A stretch of DNA of 64,000 nucleotides from CAZCEC01 sp964497615. Lineage in GTDB: Bacteria > Chloroflexota > Anaerolineae > Anaerolineales > UBA6663. The DNA lies in assembly GCA_964497615.1 (NCBI GenBank), contig CAZCEC010000017.1, positions 1 to 64,000 on the forward strand. The letters run 5' to 3'. The position numbers and the translations under genes are program-made. The notes under the pieces are model-generated. The model was not told the origin of the DNA, searched no databases, and was given only the letters and a program-made list of their open reading frames with translations. Positions within the stretch are counted from its first letter, which is position 1. Every line of letters begins with the position of its first letter. Below are positions 15,896 to 23,855 of the stretch, piece after piece.

Positions 15896-18800
15896 ATGCC
15901 CTCTCGTCATTCGTCTGCGCTGCGGTTCCTTTTCGTCGCAGTTCTCCTGCTCCAGTTAGCCGGCCCGCTGTCCTTCACCGGTGCGGCTCTGGCCCAAGCG
16001 CCTGCCGCCGCGCCCAGCGGCGAGGCCGAAGTGCTCGGCTACTTTACCGCCAGCGAGGCAACCACCTTGCCCCAGCCGGGCGCCCCGCCCGCCCTGCCGC
16101 CCGCCGGAGACTATTACCTTGTCTCCGGCCTCCATCCGCTCACCAATCAGCCCGTCACCAATGTTGGCGGGACCATCTTCACCGACACCACCTGGACCCT
16201 GGCCGGCAGTCCCTACATCGCCACCAGCAGCGTCACCGTCGGGCCGACGGCCACCCTGACCATCGAGCCAGGCGTCGTCATCAGCCACAACACCGGCACC
16301 GCCTTGACGATCAATGGCCGGCTGCTGGCGCTGGGCACCCCCACGGCCGGCATCACCCTCACCGGCTCAACTGCCGGGCCAGGCGCCTGGGGCGGCTTGC
16401 GCTTTGTGGGCACGCTCGGCAGCCCCCTCACCGGTTCGCAGTTGGATCACGTCACCCTCTCCGGCGGCGGCCAGTTCGGCGGCTTCCCTGCCAATCTCTA
16501 CCTGGCCTACGCCGAGGTCAGCCTCGCCCACGCACTTGTAACCAACAGCCAGTACAGCGGCGTCTATGGCGGCGAGCAGGGCGTGGCCCATATCTCGAAC
16601 ACGACCCTGAATGACAACGGGACGACGGACGCGACTGAAGACTACGCCATCTGGTTCACTGATGGGTCAGTATCGCCCAACCTGGACACCCTAAGCATGA
16701 GCGGCAACAGCCAGGACGCCATCGCCTTTGGCGGCGGCACGCTCTCCACCCGCACCTGGAAGTTCCTCGGCTACCCCTACGTCCTCACCGGCATCCAGAC
16801 CGTGCCGCACGGCGCCACCCTCACCATCGAGCCGGGCGTCCTGGTGAACATCGCCCGCCCTGACCTGATGAACATCAACGTTGAGGGCCGGCTGGAGGCC
16901 CTGGGCGAGCCCAGCGCGCCCATCACCATCACCACCGTCATAACCACGCCCGGCGCGTGGAGCGGTCTGCAATTCGATGGCGATCCAGGCCAGTTCGCCA
17001 CCGGTATCCTCAACTACACCACCGTCGAGTATGGCGGCTTCTGCGCCTCATGCGCCAACCTGAGCACCACCTATGCCCAGGTCAACATCTCGCACAGCCG
17101 CTTCCATTTCAGTAGCAAGGCCGGCGTCCGGGCCGGCGAGAACGGCGCCGCCGGGCTCATCATCGAGAACAGCCACTTCGTCGGCAACGCCACTTTTGGC
17201 GTGCAAAATGCCGATCCCACAGGCTCGGTCCTGGCGGCCAACAACTGGTGGGGCCACGCCAGCGGCCCTGTCGCGCCCAACAACTGCAACCTGGGCGGCG
17301 CCGGCCAGGCCGTCACCGCCCGCGTCGCCTTCCTGCCCTTCATCACCGACCCCAACGCGCCCGCCGACGACGTCGCCCCCACCCAGGTGCTGTCGCTCAG
17401 CCTCAACCCCCTGCGCTACTACGCCCCCGCCGACGGCGCCACCAAGGTCTGGTTCGAGATCACCCTGCGCGACGGCGCCGGCCTCCCCCTCGCCGGCCAG
17501 ATCGTCAACCTGAGCACCAGCCTGGGCACGCCCTTCGACGGCGGCATCACCGACGCCGCCGGCAAGTCGTTCGCCTACCTCACCTCGAACACCGTCGGTG
17601 AAGCCTCGGTGTTCGCGGAGTTAGATACCCTGGAAGCGTGCGAGTTCGCCCGCAGCGCCACCACCGGCATCAGCTTCACCGCCCTCCCCGACGACCCGCT
17701 TTCGCCCAATGCTCAATCCCCCTATTCCAATGCCGGCGTGGAGTTCGACCCGCAGCCCGTCATCATCGGCGTGCCCGGCGTCCTGCGCGTGCGGCTGCAC
17801 AACCCCAATGCCTTCTCCATCACCGTGGATGCCACCTTCAGCTTCGCCCAGCTTGGCCTGGGCCTGATCTTTGGCCCGGTCGGGCAGGTCAACGACTTCG
17901 TCATCGCGCCCCAGTCCGATGGTGTGCTGGAGCTGCCCTGGGTGCCCCTCGTCGCCGGCCACTTCTGCATCAACGTGGACTACACCTGGGAGGCCGTGAC
18001 CGCCGGGTCCGCGCCCAGCGGCTTCGGCTCCGGTTCCACCCGCTCCAACACTGGCGGCGCGCCCGGCCCCATGCTGCGCCCCTTCGACAAGAACGCCATC
18101 CGCCGCGCCTCCGTCGCCACTACCAGCCTGGGCGACATCAGCTTTGCCGCCGCCGGCCTGGACGACATCCAGGCGGTTGGCGTGCCCGGGGCCAGCGCAC
18201 CGGTGGGCTTCCTCCAGGGCCTGATGGTCGGCAACATCCTGGACTTCATCTTTGAGGGCGGCGGTGGCATCGACTGCGCCATGAAGGGCGGCACCAGTTG
18301 CGGCGGCTGGAAGGGCCCGCGCATGCACTTCCCCGGCGAGTCCATGGGCAACCTCGGCGGCGACCCGCCCTCGCCCGACTACGACTCCCTGGTGCCCCTG
18401 GAAATCCTCACCGTCCCGCTGCTGGCGGCGGATGAGGACATCCCCCAGGCCCGCGCCGATGCCATCAACGAACTGGTGCGCGCTGGCCTCGACCTCACCA
18501 GCTATCTCACCGCCGCCGTGGCCAGCTACGACCGCTATGGCGGCGCGGTGGCCGCCAACGACACTGGCTGGGCCACCCAGCACGCCAACGCCTTCAGCTA
18601 CTATCTGCTCCAGGCCGCCCTGCGCATGGATGACGTGGCCGACAAGATGGATGCCCTGGTCGCCCAACTGCACTCCGAGGACCTCCAATTCCTCCTCGCC
18701 GAGCAGGACTTCCTCGACTACCAGCAGCGCCTCGCCACCGATGGCTTCACGGCCCAGGAGATCGAGGCCGCCCGCCTCGTCGGCAAGACCGATGAAGGCA

Positions 18801-19333
18801 TCGCCCTCAGCCTTCAGCGCCGCATCGCCCTCCAGCCGGAGGACGTGGTCGGCTGGTTCGACGACCGCATGACCGCCGCCGCCCAGGCCTTCCGCGAGTT
18901 GTCGCTGGCCCTCACCTTTGTGCCCATGTTCGGCTCCACCGGCGGCATCGGCCTGGCCTCCAGCCTGGCGCCGGCCGGCGTTGACCCCAACCTGGTCCGC
19001 ATCGGCGATCCGGTCTACGACTTCCAGGTGGGCAACCCCTTCACCGTCCCCGCCACCGTCACGCTCCAGGTCCGCCGCATTGATCTGCCTCCGGACTGGA
19101 TCATCACCCTGTCCACCGATGAGGTCGTGCTGGAACCCGGCGAGCAGGTCACCGTCACGGCCACGGCCTCGCCCGGTCTGCCCGGCGTCCAGGGCACTCA
19201 GCCGCGCTTTGCGGTCGAGGGCTTCGTCAACGGCGAGTTGTTGGGCGGTGTGGAGTTCAGCGTCTATCTGCCGGAGGAGTATCCCTTCCTGGGCGCCGAC
19301 CGCCTCTTCCTGCCGTTAGTCCGCCGGCCCTGA
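15896..19333 (+). CDS. Large secreted beta-helix / Ig-like protein with LPLV C-terminal tail
   Basis: A 1145-residue exported protein. GGTGGAG lies 8 bases before the ATG at 15896. An N-terminal signal peptide (ALRFLFVAVLLLQLAG) ends near ALAQAP. Residues about 75-480 are parallel beta-helix-like with repeated GATLTIEPGV strands. An Ig-like domain (about 495-580) follows, then a second beta domain, a helical region (about 830-1020) and a C-terminal beta-sandwich rich in PATVTLQVRRI and LEPGEQVTVTA. It ends DRLFLPLVRRP, the same type of tail as the adhesin at 6278. It is likely displayed on the surface or released; no catalytic motif is evident. It sits alone between divergent and codirectional PhyH genes. 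Confidence 0.75.
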   Translation: MPSRHSSALRFLFVAVLLLQLAGPLSFTGAALAQAPAAAPSGEAEVLGYFTASEATTLPQPGAPPALPPAGDYYLVSGLHPLTNQPVTNVGGTIFTDTTWTLAGSPYIATSSVTVGPTATLTIEPGVVISHNTGTALTINGRLLALGTPTAGITLTGSTAGPGAWGGLRFVGTLGSPLTGSQLDHVTLSGGGQFGGFPANLYLAYAEVSLAHALVTNSQYSGVYGGEQGVAHISNTTLNDNGTTDATEDYAIWFTDGSVSPNLDTLSMSGNSQDAIAFGGGTLSTRTWKFLGYPYVLTGIQTVPHGATLTIEPGVLVNIARPDLMNINVEGRLEALGEPSAPITITTVITTPGAWSGLQFDGDPGQFATGILNYTTVEYGGFCASCANLSTTYAQVNISHSRFHFSSKAGVRAGENGAAGLIIENSHFVGNATFGVQNADPTGSVLAANNWWGHASGPVAPNNCNLGGAGQAVTARVAFLPFITDPNAPADDVAPTQVLSLSLNPLRYYAPADGATKVWFEITLRDGAGLPLAGQIVNLSTSLGTPFDGGITDAAGKSFAYLTSNTVGEASVFAELDTLEACEFARSATTGISFTALPDDPLSPNAQSPYSNAGVEFDPQPVIIGVPGVLRVRLHNPNAFSITVDATFSFAQLGLGLIFGPVGQVNDFVIAPQSDGVLELPWVPLVAGHFCINVDYTWEAVTAGSAPSGFGSGSTRSNTGGAPGPMLRPFDKNAIRRASVATTSLGDISFAAAGLDDIQAVGVPGASAPVGFLQGLMVGNILDFIFEGGGGIDCAMKGGTSCGGWKGPRMHFPGESMGNLGGDPPSPDYDSLVPLEILTVPLLAADEDIPQARADAINELVRAGLDLTSYLTAAVASYDRYGGAVAANDTGWATQHANAFSYYLLQAALRMDDVADKMDALVAQLHSEDLQFLLAEQDFLDYQQRLATDGFTAQEIEAARLVGKTDEGIALSLQRRIALQPEDVVGWFDDRMTAAAQAFRELSLALTFVPMFGSTGGIGLASSLAPAGVDPNLVRIGDPVYDFQVGNPFTVPATVTLQVRRIDLPPDWIITLSTDEVVLEPGEQVTVTATASPGLPGVQGTQPRFAVEGFVNGELLGGVEFSVYLPEEYPFLGADRLFLPLVRRP

Positions 19334-19349
19334 TGGCTGAGGTTCCATA

Positions 19350-19379
19350 TTGACGCTAATCCCCCATTCGGGGTAGATT
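19350..19379 (+). promoter_or_regulatory. Candidate promoter for the PhyH array
   Basis: TTGACG (19350-19355), an 18-base spacer and TAGATT (19374-19379), in the 80-base gap before the first tandem PhyH gene. A short CCCC / GGGG palindrome lies inside the spacer (about 19361-19373) and could be a regulatory site. Confidence 0.45.
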
Positions 19380-19413
19380 ATGCACAATATATACCCAGGC
19401 CCGGAGACCCAGC

Positions 19414-20205
19414 ATGCAGACCGCATTGACCGCTGAGCAGATCGAGCAGTTTCGGACCCAAGGCTTCCTCCTCCTCCCGAATTTCCTCGACGCGGCCGAG
19501 CTAGAGCACTGGCGCGCCGTCGTTGAGGATGCCGTCCGCCTGCGCCTCACCGGCTCCGCCCTCAACAACCAGGGCGATCCCACCGCGTTCTACGCCCAGG
19601 TCTTCACCCAATGCCTCCACCTGCGCAATATCCACCCGCCCATGGCCGACCTGCTTTACGACGAGCGCCTGGGCCGCCTGGCCGGCGAGTTGGCCGGCGT
19701 AGACGGCATGCGCGTCTGGCAGGATCAGGCCCTCATCAAGCAGCCCTACGCCAACCACACCTCCTTCCACTTCGACGACGCCTACTGGTCCTTTTACTCC
19801 CGCCAGTCCGTCAGCTTCTGGGTCGCGCTGGACGACGCCACCCTCGCCAACGGCTGCCTGTGGTATCTCCCCGGCACCCATCTGGTGTCCCGCTATGAGT
19901 TAGTCCCCATCAACGAAAACCTGGGCGACATCTTCAAAGCCTATCCCGAGTGGAAAACCATCGAGGCCGTCGCCTGCCCCTGCCCGGCCGGCAGCGTCCT
20001 CATCCACAATTCCATGGTCGCCCACGGCGCGGGCGTCAACCTCACCCCCCACCACCGCCGCGCCATGACCTGGGCCTACATGCCCGACGGCGCTGTCTTC
20101 AACGGCCAGCAGTCCTGCCTGCCCACCGAATACTTCCAGACCCTTAAGCCCGGCGACGTCCTCGACGACGACGCCCACCTTCGTCTCGTCTGGCGCCGAA
20201 ACTAA
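19414..20205 (+). CDS. PhyH dioxygenase, array member 1 (subfamily A)
   Basis: A 263-residue Fe(II)/2-oxoglutarate dioxygenase. The N terminus LTAEQIEQFRTQGFLLLPNF is the standard PhyH opening. Metal ligands are in NHTSFHFDDAYWSF (H-x-D, about 114-121) and the distal His in MVAHGAGVNLTP, with Arg in HHRRAMTWAYMPDG. The family is named for phytanoyl-CoA hydroxylation, but bacterial members act on diverse substrates. It is closest to array members 4 and 5, which share DQAL-x-K-x-PYANHT. Only 5 bases separate its stop from the next start, so it is the first gene of a transcript. Confidence 0.88.
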   Translation: MQTALTAEQIEQFRTQGFLLLPNFLDAAELEHWRAVVEDAVRLRLTGSALNNQGDPTAFYAQVFTQCLHLRNIHPPMADLLYDERLGRLAGELAGVDGMRVWQDQALIKQPYANHTSFHFDDAYWSFYSRQSVSFWVALDDATLANGCLWYLPGTHLVSRYELVPINENLGDIFKAYPEWKTIEAVACPCPAGSVLIHNSMVAHGAGVNLTPHHRRAMTWAYMPDGAVFNGQQSCLPTEYFQTLKPGDVLDDDAHLRLVWRRN

Positions 20206-20210
20206 CCACC

Positions 20211-21050
20211 ATGACTCCTCTCACCCCTCAACAGCACGCCCACTTCGACCTGTTTGGTTTTCTCGCCTTCCCCGGCCTGCTGGCCGACCGCATTGACGCC
20301 ATCATCGCCGCCTTCGAGGCCAATTGGGCCGCGCATGGCGGCGGCCACAACGGCCGCGCCCACGACGGCCAGGCCCGCTCCGCCCTGGTCCAGTTCCTCG
20401 ACCAGAGCCCCGAGCTGTGCACCCTGCTCGACGACCCCCGCATCCACGACATCGCCGCCAGCCTGCTCGGCCCCGACTTCAACTACATGGGCAGCGACGG
20501 CAACTTCTACGTCGGCGACACCCCCTGGCACTCGGATGGTTACGGCGGCCGCGGCGGCCCCCTGCACATCAAGATCGCTTTCTACCTCGACCCTCTCACC
20601 CGCCACACCGGCGCGCTGCGCGTCATCCCCGGCAGCCATCGCCTCGGCGAACCCTTCGCCGACCGGCTCGAGCGCGAGATTCGCCAGTCCGAGGACCTCT
20701 GGGGCATCCCGGGCTCCGCCGTCCCCGCCGTGGCCCTCGAAACCCAGCCCGGCGATGTCGTCTGCTTCAACCACGACCTCAAGCACTCCGCCTGGGGCGG
20801 CTCCCAGCGCCGCCGCATGTTCACCATGAACTGCTGCCAGCGCTACCCTGACGACAAGCTCCAGCACCTGCGCGACTACCTCAGCCACGGTGCGCGCTTC
20901 TGGATCGAGCGCGCCTATTCCGACGTCATCGTCTCCACCGCCACCCCCGAGCGCATGGCGCACTTAGAGCAGGTCCTGGCCAACGACGGCCACCTGGCCG
21001 AACTGAGCCGCCAGCGCCGCGCCGAAATGGCCGAGCCCGCCCGTGGCTAA
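20211..21050 (+). CDS. PhyH dioxygenase, array member 2 (subfamily B)
   Basis: A 279-residue PhyH-family dioxygenase. It begins MTPLTPQQHAHFDLFGFLAF. The active site is visible in GDTPWHSDGYGG (H-x-D, about 106-108), distal His in NHDLKHSAWGGS and Arg in QRRRMFTMNCC. It shares SDGNFYVGD and the QR-x-RMF block with member 3 immediately downstream, defining a subfamily distinct from members 1, 4 and 5. No signal peptide. Cotranscribed by spacing (5 bases upstream, 6 bases downstream). Confidence 0.88.
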   Translation: MTPLTPQQHAHFDLFGFLAFPGLLADRIDAIIAAFEANWAAHGGGHNGRAHDGQARSALVQFLDQSPELCTLLDDPRIHDIAASLLGPDFNYMGSDGNFYVGDTPWHSDGYGGRGGPLHIKIAFYLDPLTRHTGALRVIPGSHRLGEPFADRLEREIRQSEDLWGIPGSAVPAVALETQPGDVVCFNHDLKHSAWGGSQRRRMFTMNCCQRYPDDKLQHLRDYLSHGARFWIERAYSDVIVSTATPERMAHLEQVLANDGHLAELSRQRRAEMAEPARG

Positions 21051-21056
21051 CGAAAC

Positions 21057-21893
21057 ATGACCTCTCTCACACCCTCCCAACTCGCCCACTTCGACCTGTT
21101 CGGCTATCTCGTCTTCCCCGGCCTGCTGGCCGACCGCATCGAAGACCTCATCCGCGGCTTTGAGGAAGTCTGGGCCGCCCACGGCGGCGGCGCGGGCGGC
21201 CGCCCCCACGATGGCGCCGTCCACTCCACCCTGTGCCAGTTCATGGACCAGAGCCCCCGCCTGCACACCCTCCTCGACGATCCGCGCACCCACGACCTCT
21301 TCGCCAGCCTCCTCGGCGACGACTTCAACTACGTCGGCAGCGACGGCAACTACTACGTCGGCGACTCGCAGTGGCACTCGGATACCTACAACATCCCGGG
21401 CGGCCTGCGTTTCATCAAGCTGGCGCTCTACCTCGACCCCGTCACCCGCGCCACCGGCGCCCTGCGCGTCATCCCCGGCAGCCACCGCCAGGGCGAGCCG
21501 TTCGCCGAGCAGCTTGAGCGCGAGATCCGCCAGTGCGAAACCGCCTGGGGCGTGCCCGGCCCCCAGGTGCCCGCCGTCGCCCTCGAATCCAACCCCGGCG
21601 ATGTGGTCGTCTTCAATCACGCCCTCAAGCACGCTTCCTTCGGCGGCTCCAAGCACCGCCGCATGTTCACCCTCAACTGCTGCCAGCGCTTCCCGGAAGC
21701 GCACCTGCCCTACCTGCGCAGCTACATCAACAACCACGCCTACTACCAGGTCGAGCGTCTTCATCACCCCCTCCTGGTGCACACCGCCACGCCCGAGCGC
21801 CTCGTCCACCTGGAGCAGGGCCGCGCCAACGACTTCCAGCTAGCCGAACTCGCCCTCCGCCGCGCCCAGCCCTCCGCCGCCCCCGCCGCCTGA
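21057..21893 (+). CDS. PhyH dioxygenase, array member 3 (subfamily B)
   Basis: A 278-residue close paralog of member 2, with the same opening (LTPSQLAHFDLFGYLVFPG) and the same active-site layout: GDSQWHSDTYN for the H-x-D, ALKHASFGGS for the distal His and KHRRMFTLNCC for the Arg. The most variable part is around residues 105-115, just after the H-x-D, which lines the active site, so members 2 and 3 may have separate substrates. It ends with a Pro/Ala-rich tail. A repeat-rich gap of 129 bases follows. Confidence 0.88.
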   Translation: MTSLTPSQLAHFDLFGYLVFPGLLADRIEDLIRGFEEVWAAHGGGAGGRPHDGAVHSTLCQFMDQSPRLHTLLDDPRTHDLFASLLGDDFNYVGSDGNYYVGDSQWHSDTYNIPGGLRFIKLALYLDPVTRATGALRVIPGSHRQGEPFAEQLEREIRQCETAWGVPGPQVPAVALESNPGDVVVFNHALKHASFGGSKHRRMFTLNCCQRFPEAHLPYLRSYINNHAYYQVERLHHPLLVHTATPERLVHLEQGRANDFQLAELALRRAQPSAAPAA

Positions 21894-21914
21894 CCCAATC
21901 TCGCCCTGCCCACC

Positions 21915-22010
21915 GTGCGTCGTCATTCGTCCTTCGTCCTCCGTCTATCGTCGTTCATCCGGCATTCACCTGCGGTCGTCCGCCGCCGGTCGCCCGTCGC
22001 CCGCCCCTTA
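21915..22010. repeat. Iterated CGTC/TTCGTC intergenic repeat
   Basis: A low-complexity run of short overlapping units (GTCGTCATTCGTCCTTCGTC, CTATCGTCGTTCATCC, then GTCGCCCGTCGCCCG) in the gap between PhyH members 3 and 4. No coding potential. It resembles the phrase-like degenerate repeats also found before the genes at 23856 and 25915. Confidence 0.6.
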
Positions 22011-22022
22011 AGGAGTTGACCC

Positions 22023-22850
22023 ATGAAAACCGACATCCCCGCTGAGAAGATTGAGTTCTACCGCGAGAACGGCTTCGTCGTCCTCGAGGAATTCCTGGAC
22101 GCGGCCGAGCTTGAGCACTGGCGCCAGAACGTCGAGGCAGGCATGCGCGCCCGCTTCGCCGCTCAGGGCGCCTCCATCCTCAACAACCAGGCCGACCCCG
22201 ACGCCTTCTACGCCCAGGTCTTCACCCAGACCGTCCGCCTGGCCGACGTCCACGCCGGCATGGCCGAGATCATGTTCGACGAGCGCCTGGGCCAGATGGC
22301 CGCCACGCTCGAAGGCATCGACGGCATCCGCATCTGGCACGACCAGGCCCTCGTCAAGCCCCCCTACGGCAACCACACCGCCTTCCACATGGATAACCCC
22401 TTCTGGTCCTTCCACTCCAAGCACGCCATCTCGCTTTGGGTCCCCCTGGACGACGCCACCATTGAAAACGGCTGCCTGTGGTACCTTCCCGGCACCCACA
22501 AGCTCGCCACCTACGAGTCCGTCGGCATCGGCCAGAACCTGGGCGACATCTTCAAGGCCTACCCCGAGTGGAAGCAGATCGCCGCCAAGCCCGGCCCCTG
22601 CCCGGCGGGCGGCGCCGTCTTCCACAACGGCCTCATCGCCCACGGCGCTGGCGTCAACATGACCCCCCGCCACCGCCGCGCCATGACCTGCGCCTACATG
22701 CCCGATGGCGCCACTTTCAACGGCCACCAGAACGTCCTGCCCAACGACTACTTCCAGTCGCTCAAGGTCGGCGACCCGCTCGACAACAACGACTGGAACC
22801 GCCTCGTCTGGCACCGCGACGGCCGTCACCGCGTCGCCGTGGCTGCCTGA
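22023..22850 (+). CDS. PhyH dioxygenase, array member 4 (subfamily A)
   Basis: A 275-residue PhyH dioxygenase with AAGGAG directly upstream of the ATG. The active-site H-x-D is in NHTAFHMDNPFWSF (about 119-126), the distal His in GLIAHGAGVNMTP and Arg in RHRRAMTCAYMPDG. It is very similar to member 5 and clearly related to member 1, with the same YLPGTHK and GDIFKAYPEWK blocks. Because subfamily B members lie between members 1 and 4, the array arose by more than one duplication. The repeat element upstream may carry its own promoter. Role probably oxidative catabolism; substrate unknown. Confidence 0.88.
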   Translation: MKTDIPAEKIEFYRENGFVVLEEFLDAAELEHWRQNVEAGMRARFAAQGASILNNQADPDAFYAQVFTQTVRLADVHAGMAEIMFDERLGQMAATLEGIDGIRIWHDQALVKPPYGNHTAFHMDNPFWSFHSKHAISLWVPLDDATIENGCLWYLPGTHKLATYESVGIGQNLGDIFKAYPEWKQIAAKPGPCPAGGAVFHNGLIAHGAGVNMTPRHRRAMTCAYMPDGATFNGHQNVLPNDYFQSLKVGDPLDNNDWNRLVWHRDGRHRVAVAA

Positions 22851-22937
22851 CGGACGATTACGCCCCCCACGCGCGGCCGGCGGCGTGCCGCCGGCCGCGC
22901 CCTTCGCCCCGCCCCCTAGCGCACGGGAGCCTCCGCC

Positions 22938-23750
22938 ATGAACACCTCACTCACGGCCGATCAGATCGCCCTCTACCGCGACAACGGCTACCTCGTCCTC
23001 GATCCCTTCCTTGACCCGGACGAATTGGAGCACTGGCGCGCCGTCACCGAGGCCGGGATGCGCGCCCGCCTTCAGGCCGACCAGGGCGCCGCCAACGTCC
23101 TCAACAACCAGGCCGACCCCGACACCTTCTACTCTCAGGTCTTCACCCAGTGCATCCAGATCGCCCGGGTCTACCCGCCCATGGCCGAGCTGATCTACGA
23201 CGAGCGCCTCGGCCGCCTCGCGGGCGAATTGGCCGGCGTGGACGGCATCCGCATCTGGCATGATCAAGCCCTGGTGAAGGGTCCCTACGCCAATCACACC
23301 GCCTTCCACATGGACAACCCCTTCTGGTCCTTCTTCCACAAGGACACGCTCTCCATCTGGGTCGCCCTGGACGACGCCACCCTGGAGAACGGCTGCCTGT
23401 GGTACCTGCCCGGCACCCACAAGGAGGCCACCTTCAACTACGCCGCCATCGGCGCCAATCTCGGCGACCTGTTCAAGACCTACCCCCAATGGAAGCAGAT
23501 CGCCGCCCAGCCCGCCGTGTGCCGGGCCGGTGGGGCTGTCTTCCACAATGGCCTCATCGCCCACGGCGCGGGCGTCAACATGACCCCCCGCTACCGCCGC
23601 GCCATGACCTGCGGCTTCATGCCCGATGGCGCTACCTTCAACGGCCAGCGCAATATCCTCACCGAAGACGAATTCAACGCCCTCCAGGTCGGCGATCTCC
23701 TCAACGACGACGCCCGCAACCCGCTCATCTGGCAGCGTGTGAGCCCGTGA
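22938..23750 (+). CDS. PhyH dioxygenase, array member 5 (subfamily A)
   Basis: A 270-residue near-copy of member 4: NHTAFHMDNPFWSFF for the H-x-D, GLIAHGAGVNMTPRYRRAM for the distal His and Arg, and the shared NNQADPD-x-FY near residue 56. CGGGAG precedes the ATG at 22938. Differences from member 4 cluster in the N-terminal third and the C-terminal 30 residues. An 87-base gap separates it from member 4. It is the last gene of the array, followed by a degenerate repeat and a glycosidase-like gene. Confidence 0.88.
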   Translation: MNTSLTADQIALYRDNGYLVLDPFLDPDELEHWRAVTEAGMRARLQADQGAANVLNNQADPDTFYSQVFTQCIQIARVYPPMAELIYDERLGRLAGELAGVDGIRIWHDQALVKGPYANHTAFHMDNPFWSFFHKDTLSIWVALDDATLENGCLWYLPGTHKEATFNYAAIGANLGDLFKTYPQWKQIAAQPAVCRAGGAVFHNGLIAHGAGVNMTPRYRRAMTCGFMPDGATFNGQRNILTEDEFNALQVGDLLNDDARNPLIWQRVSP

Positions 23751-23764
23751 GCCTGTGGGCGCGT

Positions 23765-23855
23765 GCGCCGCTACACCCCTTCGCGCTCTCCGCGCCCTCA
23801 GCTTTGAGCGCATATCATTCGTGAAATCCGTGCCATTCGTGGCAAGGGTCTTTCT
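23765..23855. repeat. Degenerate dispersed repeat with ATTCGTG units
   Basis: A spacer reading TTCGCGCTCTCCGCGCCCTC, then ATTCGTGAAATCCGTGCCAT and TCGTGGCAAGG. A second copy with the same order of phrases lies at about 25775-25885. Both end just before a gene start, so the element may carry promoter or leader functions. No coding potential. Confidence 0.55.
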
